Shown here: positions 1 through 7,353 of the stretch, in pieces | How positions within the stretch are numbered: the first letter of the stretch is position 1 | Layout of the letters: each line of letters starts with the position of its first letter | Assembly: GCA_003644505.1 (NCBI GenBank) | Contig: QNCM01000007.1 | Span: 1-52,513, forward strand | DNA: 52,513 bases | Direction of reading: 5' to 3' | From: Candidatus Makaraimicrobium thalassicum | GTDB lineage: Bacteria > Omnitrophota > Gorgyraeia > Tantalellales > Tantalellaceae | Notes under the pieces: model-generated | Database searches by the model: none | The model's input: only the letters and a program-made list of their open reading frames with translations | Told to the model about the DNA's origin: nothing | Program-made: the position numbers and the translations under genes

Positions 1-19
1 ACACGGGCCTGGAAAACAC

Positions 20-47
20 TTGACTTACGGGCGGGGTGTGTTACAAT
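20..47 (+). promoter_or_regulatory. Sigma-70-type promoter of the riboflavin operon
   Basis: A -35 box TTGACT (20-25) is separated by 16 nt from a -10 box TACAAT (42-47). Transcription would start near 54-56, exactly where the first strand of riboswitch helix P1 begins, which supports the assignment. The -10 context GTGTTACAATTAT recurs in front of uvrA. No experimental start is known. Confidence 0.7.
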
Positions 48-55
48 TATTTTCG

Positions 56-210
56 AACTTTGGGGTAAGGTGATCCTGCCCGGAAAGGGCAGAAAATTCC
101 TTAGTCGGCGGTGATACCTCCGAAGGTGAGGGCAAGCCCGCGAAATCTCATTATGAGATCCGAATTCGTGAGAATCGAATGCCGACCGTAAAGCCGGGAT
201 GGGAGAAGTT
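56..210 (+). promoter_or_regulatory. FMN riboswitch (RFN element) upstream of ribBA
   Basis: This is a flavin mononucleotide-sensing aptamer in the ribBA leader. Visible RFN landmarks are GGCGGTGAT near 106-114, AGCCCGCGA near 135-143, GCCGACCGTAAAG near 181-193 and the closing GGGATGGGAGAAG. P1 can form between AACTT (56-60) and AAGTT (206-210). P2 is TAAGG (66-70) with CCTTA (99-103). Its loop, normally a short TGAAATT-like sequence, carries an extra hairpin CTGCCC (76-81) / GGGCAG (87-92). The aptamer is followed by an intrinsic terminator, so regulation is probably FMN-induced premature termination. It controls the first rib gene and likely the whole cluster. Confidence 0.93.
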
Positions 211-236
211 TTAAAAAAGCGAAAATATTCGTTTAA

Positions 237-267
237 AAGTCCTGAAGTTCATTTCAGGACTTTTTTT
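237..267 (+). terminator. Intrinsic terminator, expression platform of the FMN riboswitch
   Basis: A perfect 10-bp stem AAGTCCTGAA (237-246) / TTCAGGACTT (253-262) with a 6-nt loop runs into a T-tract (261-267). It lies between the aptamer and the ribBA start at 340, as expected for a transcription-attenuating FMN riboswitch. Confidence 0.9.
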
Positions 268-339
268 GTTTCGTGTACTGGTTCCGTGCACTGGACAGGG
301 CGTATTTACATTCGCGGAAGCCTGCGGAAAGGGACAGAT

Positions 340-1539
340 ATGAGATTGAACACGATAGAAGAGGTGATCGGGGACATTCGAAGAGGCCGCATGGTTGTGG
401 TCGTGGACGATCCTTCAAGGGAGAATGAGGGCGACATAATAGCTTCTGCCGCCCGCATTACGGCGGAGAAGATCAATTTCATGGCGAAATACGGCAGAGG
501 GCTTATATGCGTTCCTATGGAAGACGATATAGCGGAAAGACTGGGGCTCCATCTCATGTCGCGTGATCCGCAGGACCCTTATAAAACGGCCTGGGCGGTA
601 TCCGTTGATGCCGCCGGAGGTATAACTACCGGCATATCCGCTCATGACCGGGCTCTGACCATAAAACTTCTCTCGGATCCGGAGTCGACCGCGGAAGATT
701 TCGTAAGACCCGGGCACCTTTTCCCCCTCCGGTCCAAGAAAGGCGGGGTCCTTGTCCGGGCCGGGCATACCGAAGCAAGCGTTGACTTAATGAAGCTCGC
801 GGGTGAGAGCCCGGTGGGAGTAATATGCGAGATCATGAACGAAGACGGAACCATGGCGCGGATGCCCGATCTGATGGAGTTTGCAGGGAAGCATAAACTG
901 AAAATATGCACCATTGAGGACCTTATAAAATACAGGCGGAAAAAGGAGATCCTTATCGAAAAGGTCGCCCAAACCGGGCTCCCCACGCCTTTCGGGGAAT
1001 TCCGGTTGTATGCCTACCGGTCAATGATAGACGATTATCAGCATCTCGCTCTGGTCAAAGGAGATATTACGAAAGGGGAAGTGCTGGTCAGGGTGCATTC
1101 GCAGTGCCTGACAGGGGATGTCTTCCATTCGCTTCGTTGTGACTGCGGGGATCAGCTTGAAAGAGCGATGCAGGTGATCTCCGATGAAGGAAAGGGGGTC
1201 ATACTGTATCTTTCCCAGGAAGGCCGCGGTATAGGTATCCTGAACAAATTAAAAGCGTATCAACTGCAGGATAAAGGGTGCGATACCGTCGAGGCCAATG
1301 AAAAACTCGGGTTCAAAGCGGACCTGCGGGATTACGGTATAGGCGCCCAGATACTGGCTGATCTTGGGCTGAAAAGTATCAGGCTTTTAACTAACAATCC
1401 AAGGAAGATCATAGGACTGAAGGGTTACGGCCTGCGGGTAACGAGCAGGGTGCCTCTGGAAATGGAACCGGGGGACAGGAACAGGGGCTATCTGCGGACT
1501 AAGAAGTACCGTTTAGGCCATAAGTTAAAGAAGGTGTGA
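340..1539 (+). CDS. ribBA: Bifunctional 3,4-dihydroxy-2-butanone-4-phosphate synthase / GTP cyclohydrolase II
   Basis: RibBA catalyses the two entry reactions of riboflavin synthesis: ribulose 5-phosphate to dihydroxybutanone phosphate, and GTP ring opening. The 399-residue product has an N-terminal RibB domain with the acidic RENEGD motif (residues 27-32). The C-terminal RibA domain has zinc ligands Cys256, Cys267 and Cys269 in CLTGDVF...RCDCGD, followed by SQEGRGIG. I place the start at ATG 340, preceded by GGAAAGGG. The open frame continues upstream to 199, but that stretch is the riboswitch and terminator. It is the first gene of the rib operon, 59 nt before ribH, and is controlled by the FMN riboswitch. 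Confidence 0.96.
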   Translation: MRLNTIEEVIGDIRRGRMVVVVDDPSRENEGDIIASAARITAEKINFMAKYGRGLICVPMEDDIAERLGLHLMSRDPQDPYKTAWAVSVDAAGGITTGISAHDRALTIKLLSDPESTAEDFVRPGHLFPLRSKKGGVLVRAGHTEASVDLMKLAGESPVGVICEIMNEDGTMARMPDLMEFAGKHKLKICTIEDLIKYRRKKEILIEKVAQTGLPTPFGEFRLYAYRSMIDDYQHLALVKGDITKGEVLVRVHSQCLTGDVFHSLRCDCGDQLERAMQVISDEGKGVILYLSQEGRGIGILNKLKAYQLQDKGCDTVEANEKLGFKADLRDYGIGAQILADLGLKSIRLLTNNPRKIIGLKGYGLRVTSRVPLEMEPGDRNRGYLRTKKYRLGHKLKKV

Positions 1540-1598
1540 ACACGGCCGTGGCCTGTATACGAGTCACGGGGTATGGACCACGAAAACAGGAGGTAGAG

Positions 1599-2069
1599 AT
1601 GGCAGGTTCAAAGATCGTCAAAGGCAGCATGATGGCGAAGAACAAAAGGTTCGGGATAGTCGTATCACGGTTCAATGAGTTCGTATCATCGAAACTTTTG
1701 GAAGGAGCCCTTGATACCCTTCTTAAGCACGGGGTGAAAGAGAACGATATCTCGGTCGTATGGGTCCCCGGTTCGTTTGAGATACCGGTGCTTGCCAAAA
1801 AGATCGCAGGTTCGGGGAAATACGACGCCGTGGTCTGCCTGGGGACGATTATAAGGGGTGAAACCCCCCATTTTGATTTTATCGCCAGTGAAGCAGCCAA
1901 GGGGGTTGCAAAGGTCGCGATGGAGAGTGATATTCCCTGCATATTCGGTATAATTACCGCGGATAACCTTGAACAAGCTCTGGACAGGGCGGGTGTGAAA
2001 AGCGGCAACAAGGGAAGAGAAGCCGCACGGACGGCTATCGAGATGTGTAACTTGTATTCGGAGATATAA
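1599..2069 (+). CDS. ribH: 6,7-dimethyl-8-ribityllumazine synthase
   Basis: RibH condenses dihydroxybutanone phosphate with 5-amino-6-ribitylaminouracil to give lumazine, the substrate of riboflavin synthase, usually as an icosahedral or pentameric assembly. The 156-residue product has the family pattern: RFNEFVSSKLLEGA near the N-terminus, VPGSFEIP, and the phosphate and catalytic segment GTIIRGETPHFDF with the conserved His. Start ATG 1599 follows a strong AGGAGG (1590-1595). An open frame reaches back to 1536, but no ribosome-binding site supports that start. It is the second gene of the rib operon; a palindromic repeat separates it from nusB. Confidence 0.96.
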   Translation: MAGSKIVKGSMMAKNKRFGIVVSRFNEFVSSKLLEGALDTLLKHGVKENDISVVWVPGSFEIPVLAKKIAGSGKYDAVVCLGTIIRGETPHFDFIASEAAKGVAKVAMESDIPCIFGIITADNLEQALDRAGVKSGNKGREAARTAIEMCNLYSEI

Positions 2070-2089
2070 ACGCGGAGACACGGGTATAG

Positions 2090-2132
2090 TTCCGATCCCG
2101 CATCGGAAACCAGTTTCGATGCGGGATCGGAA
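2090..2132. repeat. REP-like palindrome, copy 1
   Basis: A near-perfect inverted repeat: the left arm 2090-2110 begins TTCCGATCCCGCATCG and the right arm 2113-2132 is its complement, with a 2-nt loop and one bulged G. A second copy lies at 8841-8883, with the same flank GGAAGCG on the right and paired base changes within the stem. No T-run follows, so it is not an ordinary terminator. It fills the ribH-nusB gap. Confidence 0.85.
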
Positions 2133-2188
2133 GCGCATTGAGTTACGGGTCACGAGACACCAGGGGTGATCCAAAAAGGCTGGATATT

Positions 2189-2620
2189 ATGAGGAAACGC
2201 ACTTTTTCGCGTGAGATCGCACTGAAGATACTTTACGCCAGCGATATTACCAAAGAGCCGGTCGCGGAATGCTGCCGGAAGTTCTGGGAGAACAGCAGAA
2301 TCAGGGATGAGGCGGTCAAAAGATTCTCGGATTTTCTCGTTTTTGGGGTTAGTGCCAACCTGGAGAAGGTGGATAAGACGATCGCCAGGTACGCAGAGAA
2401 CTGGGAACTGGGGAGAATGGCGACGATTGACAGGAATATCCTGAGGATCTCCTCTTTTGAGCTTCTGTATGCCCAGGAGATCCCGCCCAAGGTTTCCATC
2501 AATGAAGCGATCGAGATGGCAAAAAAATACGGGGACAGGAATTCAGGGAAATTCGTGAACGGGATGCTTGACAAGATCAGCAAGACCGAAAAAACCAGTG
2601 ACGGCTCCCCGCCGGGATGA
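2189..2620 (+). CDS. nusB: Transcription antitermination protein NusB
   Basis: NusB binds boxA RNA with S10 (NusE) and supports rRNA antitermination. The 143-residue all-helical protein shows the family segments [16 protein letters not shown] at the N-terminus, [11 protein letters not shown] in the middle and [17 protein letters not shown] with [10 protein letters not shown] at the C-terminus. Start ATG 2189 gives the usual family length; the open frame extends upstream to 2138 without support. nusB next to ribH is a common bacterial arrangement. It follows the palindromic repeat and is 4 nt from the next gene, so it is probably co-transcribed with the rib genes. Confidence 0.94.
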   Translation: MRKRTFSREIALKILYASDITKEPVAECCRKFWENSRIRDEAVKRFSDFLVFGVSANLEKVDKTIARYAENWELGRMATIDRNILRISSFELLYAQEIPPKVSINEAIEMAKKYGDRNSGKFVNGMLDKISKTEKTSDGSPPG

Positions 2621-2624
2621 TGAC

Positions 2625-3491
2625 ATGTCTGATATGAAGAACGATTTGGGCGGCTTTGCCGATCTGCATGTGCATACCATTTATTCGGATGGGATATTTA
2701 CGCCGGAGATGGTCGTCCGTAAAGCTATTGAGCTGGGGCTCAGGGGTGTCGCGATAACGGACCATGATTGTATAGACGGTGTTTCTCCAGGAGTGGAGGC
2801 GGCCGGGGGAAGCGGTCCGGAGATCGTTCCCGGGGTCGAGATTACAGCCGCGAAGGACGGAACAGAGATCCATATCCTCGGGTATTTTATCGATTGTGAG
2901 GATCCTTTTTTTTTGGAAACGCTTCGTGCGATGCAGAAGAAAAGGGCCGGAAGGATGAAGAAGATGCTGCACCTGCTGTCCAGGCAGGGCATGGATCTCA
3001 GCATGGACAGGGTTTTGGGAACAGTTTCAAAAGGCACGGTCGGGCGTCTTCATCTTGCCCGTGTGATGGCAGAAGAGAACATGACGAAGAACATAAAAGA
3101 GGCGTTTGACAGGTACATAGGGGACGGAAAACCCTGCTGCGTCCGGCACGAGCATCTGGATTACAGGGAGGCGATAGGCATGATCAGAAGAGCGGGGGGC
3201 GTGCCGGTTCTGGCTCATCCGGGGACCACTGGAAAAGACGAAGACATCCCCTCTTATGTCCAGGCGGGGCTGGCCGGGGTCGAGGCTTTTCATTCCAGGC
3301 ACCGGCCGGCAATGAGCGAGAAGTATCTTGCTCTGGCGAATAGATACGGTCTGCTCGTGACTGGCGGCTCGGACTGCCACGGCATGAAAAAAGGGGGGAG
3401 TTTAATGGGTAAGGTCAGGGTGAGCTATGAAGTAGTCGAGAACCTGAGGGCAGAAGCGAAGAAGATCGGCGGGGGTAACCGGGAAACATAA
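2625..3491 (+). CDS. PHP-domain phosphoesterase (TrpH/YciV, RNase AM-like)
   Basis: This is a polymerase-and-histidinol-phosphatase (PHP) family metallo-phosphoesterase. Characterised relatives hydrolyse 3',5'-nucleoside bisphosphates or trim 5' ends of RNA. The 288-residue product shows the metal-binding motifs in order: DLHVHTIYSDG near the N-terminus, ITDHD, PGVEI, AHPG, and GSDCHG near the C-terminus. Start ATG 2625 lies 4 nt after nusB; ATG 2634 is an alternative. It sits inside the riboflavin operon between nusB and ribD. I see no sequence evidence that it acts on flavin intermediates, though the dephosphorylation step of riboflavin synthesis has no gene in this cluster. The exact substrate is unknown. 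Confidence 0.88.
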   Translation: MSDMKNDLGGFADLHVHTIYSDGIFTPEMVVRKAIELGLRGVAITDHDCIDGVSPGVEAAGGSGPEIVPGVEITAAKDGTEIHILGYFIDCEDPFFLETLRAMQKKRAGRMKKMLHLLSRQGMDLSMDRVLGTVSKGTVGRLHLARVMAEENMTKNIKEAFDRYIGDGKPCCVRHEHLDYREAIGMIRRAGGVPVLAHPGTTGKDEDIPSYVQAGLAGVEAFHSRHRPAMSEKYLALANRYGLLVTGGSDCHGMKKGGSLMGKVRVSYEVVENLRAEAKKIGGGNRET

Positions 3492-3493
3492 CA

Positions 3494-4597
3494 GTGAAGA
3501 TAAATGACGAAAAAAAATACATGGTACTGGCCCTGAAACTGGCCGCAAGGGCGAAGGACAGGACGTATCCCAATCCCATGGTAGGCGCCGTTATTGTGAA
3601 GAACGGAAAGATCGTCGGTACGGGATATCACCGCAGGGCAGGTGAAAGCCACGCGGAGATCAGGGCGATCGCCGCGGCCGCCGGCGCGTGTTCCGGCGGG
3701 ACGCTTTTTGTGACGCTTGAACCCTGTGATCATTACGGAAGGACCCCGCCCTGTACGAGGGCGATCATCGCCAGCGGCATCAAGAACGTCAATATCGCGA
3801 TGAAGGACCCTAACCCGGTTAACAGCGGCCGCGGGATCAGGCGGCTGAGGAACGCCGGTATACCGGTAAACGTCGGTCTGTGCGCCGGGGAGGCAAAGAG
3901 GCTGAACAGAAAGTACATAAAATTTATCAGCACGGGCCTTCCGTATGTCACGGTAAAGCTGGCACAGTCAGTCGATGGAAAAATTGCGGCACGGGACGGA
4001 ACGTCGAAGTGGATATCTTCCGATACCTCACGGAACTATGTCAGGAAGATACGCTCTGATTTTGACGCCATTGCCGTGGGGGTTAATACTGTTCTTAAGG
4101 ATGACCCTTTCCTTTTTGGCACGAAAAGGCGCGGCAGCGACGTGCCGCGTATAATAGTGGATACCCGCCTCAGGACGCCCCTGGATTCGAATATCGTCAG
4201 AACCGCGGACAGGGCCCCTGTCATCATCGGGGCCACTGAGCTCGCACCCAGGTCCAGGGTGGAGAGATTCCGGCGGGTCCGGGGAGTGGAAATAGTTGTT
4301 ACAAGAAGCAAAAGATCAAAGGTGTCACTGAAGGTTTTTTTGGCCAGGCTGGCCCGAAAGGGAATAGTCAATGTGCTGTTTGAAGGCGGCGGCGAGCTGA
4401 TCGGCAGTCTGATGGACGAGTCACTGGTCGATGAGGTAATGTTTTTCATCGCTCCCAAGATAATAGGCGGCAGTTATTCTTCGGTCAAAGGTAAGGGGGC
4501 CGGGAATATAGCCGGAGTTCTGGGGCTGCGCGATGTGGAAGTCCGAAGATCCGGCGATGACATATTTGTAAGGGGGCTGACGTGTTCACAGGGATAA
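3494..4597 (+). CDS. ribD: Bifunctional pyrimidine deaminase / reductase of riboflavin synthesis
   Basis: RibD deaminates the pyrimidine produced from GTP and then reduces its ribosyl side chain. In the 367-residue product, the N-terminal deaminase carries the zinc signature: His53-Ala-Glu55, then Pro-Cys78 and Pro-Pro-Cys87. The C-terminal NADPH-dependent reductase includes VKLAQSVDGKIA, KWISS, DAIAVGVNT and VLFEGGG. The GTG start at 3494 gives the usual 20-30 residues before PNPMVGAVI; ATG 3521 would be shorter. It begins 2 nt after the PHP gene and overlaps ribE by 16 nt, so translational coupling is likely. Confidence 0.95.
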   Translation: MKINDEKKYMVLALKLAARAKDRTYPNPMVGAVIVKNGKIVGTGYHRRAGESHAEIRAIAAAAGACSGGTLFVTLEPCDHYGRTPPCTRAIIASGIKNVNIAMKDPNPVNSGRGIRRLRNAGIPVNVGLCAGEAKRLNRKYIKFISTGLPYVTVKLAQSVDGKIAARDGTSKWISSDTSRNYVRKIRSDFDAIAVGVNTVLKDDPFLFGTKRRGSDVPRIIVDTRLRTPLDSNIVRTADRAPVIIGATELAPRSRVERFRRVRGVEIVVTRSKRSKVSLKVFLARLARKGIVNVLFEGGGELIGSLMDESLVDEVMFFIAPKIIGGSYSSVKGKGAGNIAGVLGLRDVEVRRSGDDIFVRGLTCSQG

Positions 4598-5208
4598 TCT
4601 CCGGGATCGGCGAGGTTAAAAGTATCGCCCGAAAAGGCCTTTCCACGCGGCTGGAAATAACATGCGCAGAGACAGTGGAAACGCCCGGCCTGGGAGACAG
4701 CGTCGCGGTCAACGGCGTATGCCTGAGCGTTACGGGTAAGAACAACAACCTGGTTTTTGACGTGGTCAGGAACACCCTGAACATGACCAATCTCAAAAGA
4801 TTGAAGCCCGGTTCTGCCGTGAACATGGAAGGCGCGTTAAGGCTTGGGGACGCCTTAAGCGGGCATATGGTGTCGGGTCATATCGACGCAGAACGCGCAA
4901 TAAAGAGTAACAGGAAGACATCCAGGGGATGGGCCCTTGATATAGGTATTTGCCCGGGCGACGAGAGATATCTTGTCGCCAGGGGTTCGATAGCGCTCGA
5001 CGGAGTGAGCCTGACCGTGGGGGAGTTATCCCGCGGTTTTTTCAGGGTATTTTTGATCCCGCATACTCTTGGCAATACTACACTGCGGTCGAAAAAGACA
5101 GGGGATTATGTGAACGTGGAGTTTGATATGACGGCAAAATACGCCGCCAGGGCAAAGCAGACGGGATCAGTTACGGAAGAGATGCTCAGGGAAAAGGGGT
5201 TTGTTTAG
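4582..5208 (+). CDS. ribE: Riboflavin synthase alpha subunit
   Basis: This enzyme dismutates two 6,7-dimethyl-8-ribityllumazine molecules into riboflavin and the RibD product. The 208-residue protein consists of two lumazine-binding repeats. The N-terminus MFTGIISGIGEV is highly typical; VNGVCLSV in repeat 1 is mirrored by LDGVSLTV in repeat 2, and SGHMVSGHID is present. The GTG start lies inside the ribD 3' end (16-nt overlap). The symbol ribE follows the E. coli ribC/E convention; some genomes call it ribC. It is the last rib gene here; ribF lies separately at 13679. Confidence 0.95.
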   Translation: MFTGIISGIGEVKSIARKGLSTRLEITCAETVETPGLGDSVAVNGVCLSVTGKNNNLVFDVVRNTLNMTNLKRLKPGSAVNMEGALRLGDALSGHMVSGHIDAERAIKSNRKTSRGWALDIGICPGDERYLVARGSIALDGVSLTVGELSRGFFRVFLIPHTLGNTTLRSKKTGDYVNVEFDMTAKYAARAKQTGSVTEEMLREKGFV

Positions 5209-5297
5209 TGGATAGAGATCACATAAAGGCTCTGGACAGAAGAAGGGTTTTGCGATACACTAACGACTGAATAGAACGACCAAACAAAGGAGGTAGG

Positions 5298-5624
5298 ATG
5301 AAAAGGTTTGTTGCGGTGTTGACCATCACTGGATTGATCCTTTCATCTGCATTGCCGGCTTACGCGGACAATCCCGCGCGAAAGCTGGGCAGGGGCGTTG
5401 CCAACGTACTGACCTTCGTATTTGAGATCCCTAAAGGTATGGGGGATGTCAGGGGAAAAAAGGGGATTATCGCGGGATTGACGTGGGGCATTTGCCAGGG
5501 GGCGTTTAATGCCGTAAAAAGGGCTGCCGTCGGAGCCTATGAGATCGGGACGTTTCCTTTCCCCGGGCCTGAAAATTACCAGCCAATACTGAAAGATCCC
5601 GAATTTTTCCTGCAGAAGGATTGA
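5298..5624 (+). CDS. Secreted TIGR04073-like (exosortase-associated) small protein
   Basis: A 108-residue protein with a clear signal peptide: charged start MKRF, hydrophobic core, and likely cleavage after AYA (about residue 23). The mature part, with ARKLGRGVANVLT, EIPKGM and a conserved C-terminal phenylalanine/proline-rich end, resembles the TIGR04073 family. That family co-occurs with exosortase/PEP-CTERM systems, mainly in PVC-type genomes. The start is ATG 5298 with AAAGGAGG upstream. Function is unknown, and no exosortase gene is in this window. The 89 nt between ribE and this gene show no convincing promoter or terminator. Confidence 0.72.
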   Translation: MKRFVAVLTITGLILSSALPAYADNPARKLGRGVANVLTFVFEIPKGMGDVRGKKGIIAGLTWGICQGAFNAVKRAAVGAYEIGTFPFPGPENYQPILKDPEFFLQKD

Positions 5625-5653
5625 ATAGTGACGAGAAGGAGCTGTATTTGATT

Positions 5654-5730
5654 CGGGGCGTAGCGCAGTTTGGCAGCGCGCCACGTTCGGGACGTGGAGG
5701 TCCTGGGTTCAAATCCCAGCGCCCCGACCA
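5654..5730 (+). tRNA. tRNA-Pro (anticodon CGG)
   Basis: A complete cloverleaf: acceptor CGGGGCG (5654-5660) pairs with CGCCCCG, followed by discriminator A and an encoded CCA (5728-5730). The anticodon stem CCACG/CGTGG encloses loop TTCGGGA with anticodon CGG (reads CCG, proline). The T-arm has GGTTCAAATCC. A weak promoter-like pair (TTGAAT 5621-5626, TGTATT 5643-5648) precedes it. The acylphosphatase start lies 26 nt downstream. Confidence 0.97.
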
Positions 5731-5756
5731 TGCTTCTTCAGGCAGAGATCCCAGCC

Positions 5757-6035
5757 ATGGCCCAGATGCAGAGAATCCACGTTTTGTACACCGGGACCGT
5801 TCAGGGTGTCGGTTTTAGATTTACCGCTGAAAGGATAGCCCTGCGGTTAGGTATAACCGGATTTGTGAAGAACCGCTCTGATGGGAATGTCGAGGCTGTT
5901 TGTGAGGGGGACAGGCAGCAGCTGGAAGCCTTTCTCAAGGGCATGAGCGAAAACATGTACGGCTATATCGGTGACTCCCGTGTCGATTGGGAACCGCCGC
6001 GCGGGGAGTTCTCCTCGTTCGAGATAAGATTTTGA
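5757..6035 (+). CDS. acyP: Acylphosphatase
   Basis: Acylphosphatase hydrolyses carboxyl-phosphate bonds in small acyl phosphates. The 92-residue product has the signature YTGTVQGVGFRF with the phosphate-binding Arg, and GFVKNRSDGNVE with the catalytic Asn, close to the typical family length. I chose ATG 5757; ATG 5766 is equally possible because neither has a strong ribosome-binding site. The longer open frame reaching back to 5670 runs through the tRNA-Pro gene and is rejected. It may share transcription with the tRNA. The next gene starts 36 nt downstream. Confidence 0.9.
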   Translation: MAQMQRIHVLYTGTVQGVGFRFTAERIALRLGITGFVKNRSDGNVEAVCEGDRQQLEAFLKGMSENMYGYIGDSRVDWEPPRGEFSSFEIRF

Positions 6036-6071
6036 GCCCTGCAGCGCGGGAAATAATCGCTTTCGCATGTC

Positions 6072-6797
6072 ATGACATATATTATTCTGTCTGATATCCA
6101 TGGTAATCTGCAGGCATTCGAATCTGTAATCAGTTCTTTCCCGAAAACGGATAACAGCAGGATAGTATGCGCAGGGGATGTTGTGGGGTATGGGGCAGAC
6201 CCTAACGAGTGTATCGAATTGATAATGTCACTCGGGGCCGAGAACGTCCTGGGTAATCATGATGCGGCCGTGATTGACAAGACGGACATTTCTTATTTTA
6301 ATGAAAATGCCAGAAAGGCTGTCCTCTGGACAAGGGAGCGCCTTGACCGGGCGGGCCGTGATTATCTGAACGGATTGCCACTTGTCCGGGAAAACCCTTC
6401 TTTCACCGTGGTTCACGGGACACTGCACGATCCTGCAGAGTTTATATATATGCAGAGCGGCACGGAAGCCATGCGTACCTTCGAGATCCTGAATACGAAA
6501 ATATGCTTTGTGGGGCATTCTCACGTGCCGGGTGTGTTCGTATATAGAGACAGCGGGCTGTATCAGTCGTTTGAGAGAAAAATAAGCCTCGAAGACGGGG
6601 CTCGATATATAGTGAACGTTGGAAGTGTGGGGCAGCCCCGGGATAATGACAACCGCGCATGTTATTGCGTCTATGATTCCAGTAGCGGCGAGATAGAGTT
6701 CCACAGGATAAAATATGACGTAATATCCGCGCGTGAGCGCATCATAAGCGCGGGACTGCCCGGAGCGCTGGGGGACAGATTGTTGTTCGGGAGATAA
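6072..6797 (+). CDS. Calcineurin-like metallophosphoesterase (YfcE/MJ0936 type)
   Basis: A 241-residue binuclear metal-dependent phosphoesterase. The ligand motifs appear in canonical order: ILSDIHGN (residues 5-12), AGDVVGYGADP, VLGNHD, VVHGT and VGHSHVP. Related proteins hydrolyse phosphodiesters in vitro; the physiological substrate is not predictable from sequence. It lies between acyP and a lipoprotein gene. A small hairpin (GTGTCC 6810-6815 / GGACAC 6822-6827) sits just after it but lacks a T-run. There is no signal peptide, so it is cytoplasmic. Confidence 0.9.
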   Translation: MTYIILSDIHGNLQAFESVISSFPKTDNSRIVCAGDVVGYGADPNECIELIMSLGAENVLGNHDAAVIDKTDISYFNENARKAVLWTRERLDRAGRDYLNGLPLVRENPSFTVVHGTLHDPAEFIYMQSGTEAMRTFEILNTKICFVGHSHVPGVFVYRDSGLYQSFERKISLEDGARYIVNVGSVGQPRDNDNRACYCVYDSSSGEIEFHRIKYDVISARERIISAGLPGALGDRLLFGR

Positions 6798-6846
6798 ACC
6801 GGTGTCAAGGCGTGTCCGGGGCAGGACACTTGAAAAGAGGGGGTTT

Positions 6847-7353
6847 ATGAAAAGGGGGGATATTCGCGTTCTAGTTATTCTTTTGGCTGTGTCATTCGCG
6901 CTTTCCGGCTGCGCCCAGATCAAAGATAAGTTTGTCAGAAAGCCCAAAGAGGAAAAAGGGATAGCGAAACGTTACCGCCCGGTAAGGGAATATGATGTTC
7001 GTCCCAGTCTGGAGCTGTATACGAAAAGGTATATTTTTTGGAAAAACTGGCACAAGGAACTTTTATCCGTCCTGGGAGATGCAAACCATAAAAAGAAGGT
7101 TGTCGCTGCCGAACAGGGGCTCTCGAACCTCTTGGATATGCAGAACATGCTTGTGGACGAGAAGGCCGGGGAACTGCAGAAGCTGATAGACGAGATGGCA
7201 GGGATCGAGACAGCCCTCAAGACGGAGAAAGTCACCCGGGGCACTGAGGTAAGGATGAGAAAAAAACTGGAATCTCTGGGTAGACAGATCAAAAGAGAAT
7301 TTTCGTATAATAAGATGCGGGGATATATAAGAGGTGATTTCAAAAACAAATGA
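6847..7353 (+). CDS. Putative lipoprotein of unknown function
   Basis: A 168-residue protein with a lipoprotein signal: MKRGD, a hydrophobic stretch, and lipobox LSGC with Cys22 as the likely lipidated residue. The mature part is charged and largely helical, rich in Lys/Glu, and likely coiled from about residue 70 onward. I recognise no family. Start ATG 6847 is supported by AAGAGGGGG; an open frame back to 6802 is not. The 3' end overlaps the following MBL gene by 20 nt, suggesting translational coupling. Confidence 0.75.
   Translation: MKRGDIRVLVILLAVSFALSGCAQIKDKFVRKPKEEKGIAKRYRPVREYDVRPSLELYTKRYIFWKNWHKELLSVLGDANHKKKVVAAEQGLSNLLDMQNMLVDEKAGELQKLIDEMAGIETALKTEKVTRGTEVRMRKKLESLGRQIKREFSYNKMRGYIRGDFKNK

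Noticed and set aside
199-339. N-terminal extension of the RibBA open frame
   Set aside because: It lies over the end of the FMN aptamer and the intrinsic terminator. ATG 340 has a ribosome-binding site and matches the family N-terminus.
5621-5648. Promoter for tRNA-Pro (TTGAAT, TGTATT)
   Set aside because: The -10 is weak and the pair overlaps the end of the upstream gene; too poor to list as a feature, though the spacing to the tRNA is sensible.
6804-6830. Hairpin after the metallophosphoesterase as a terminator
   Set aside because: The GTGTCC/GGACAC stem is followed by AAAAGAGGGGG, not a T-run, and the next gene follows closely.
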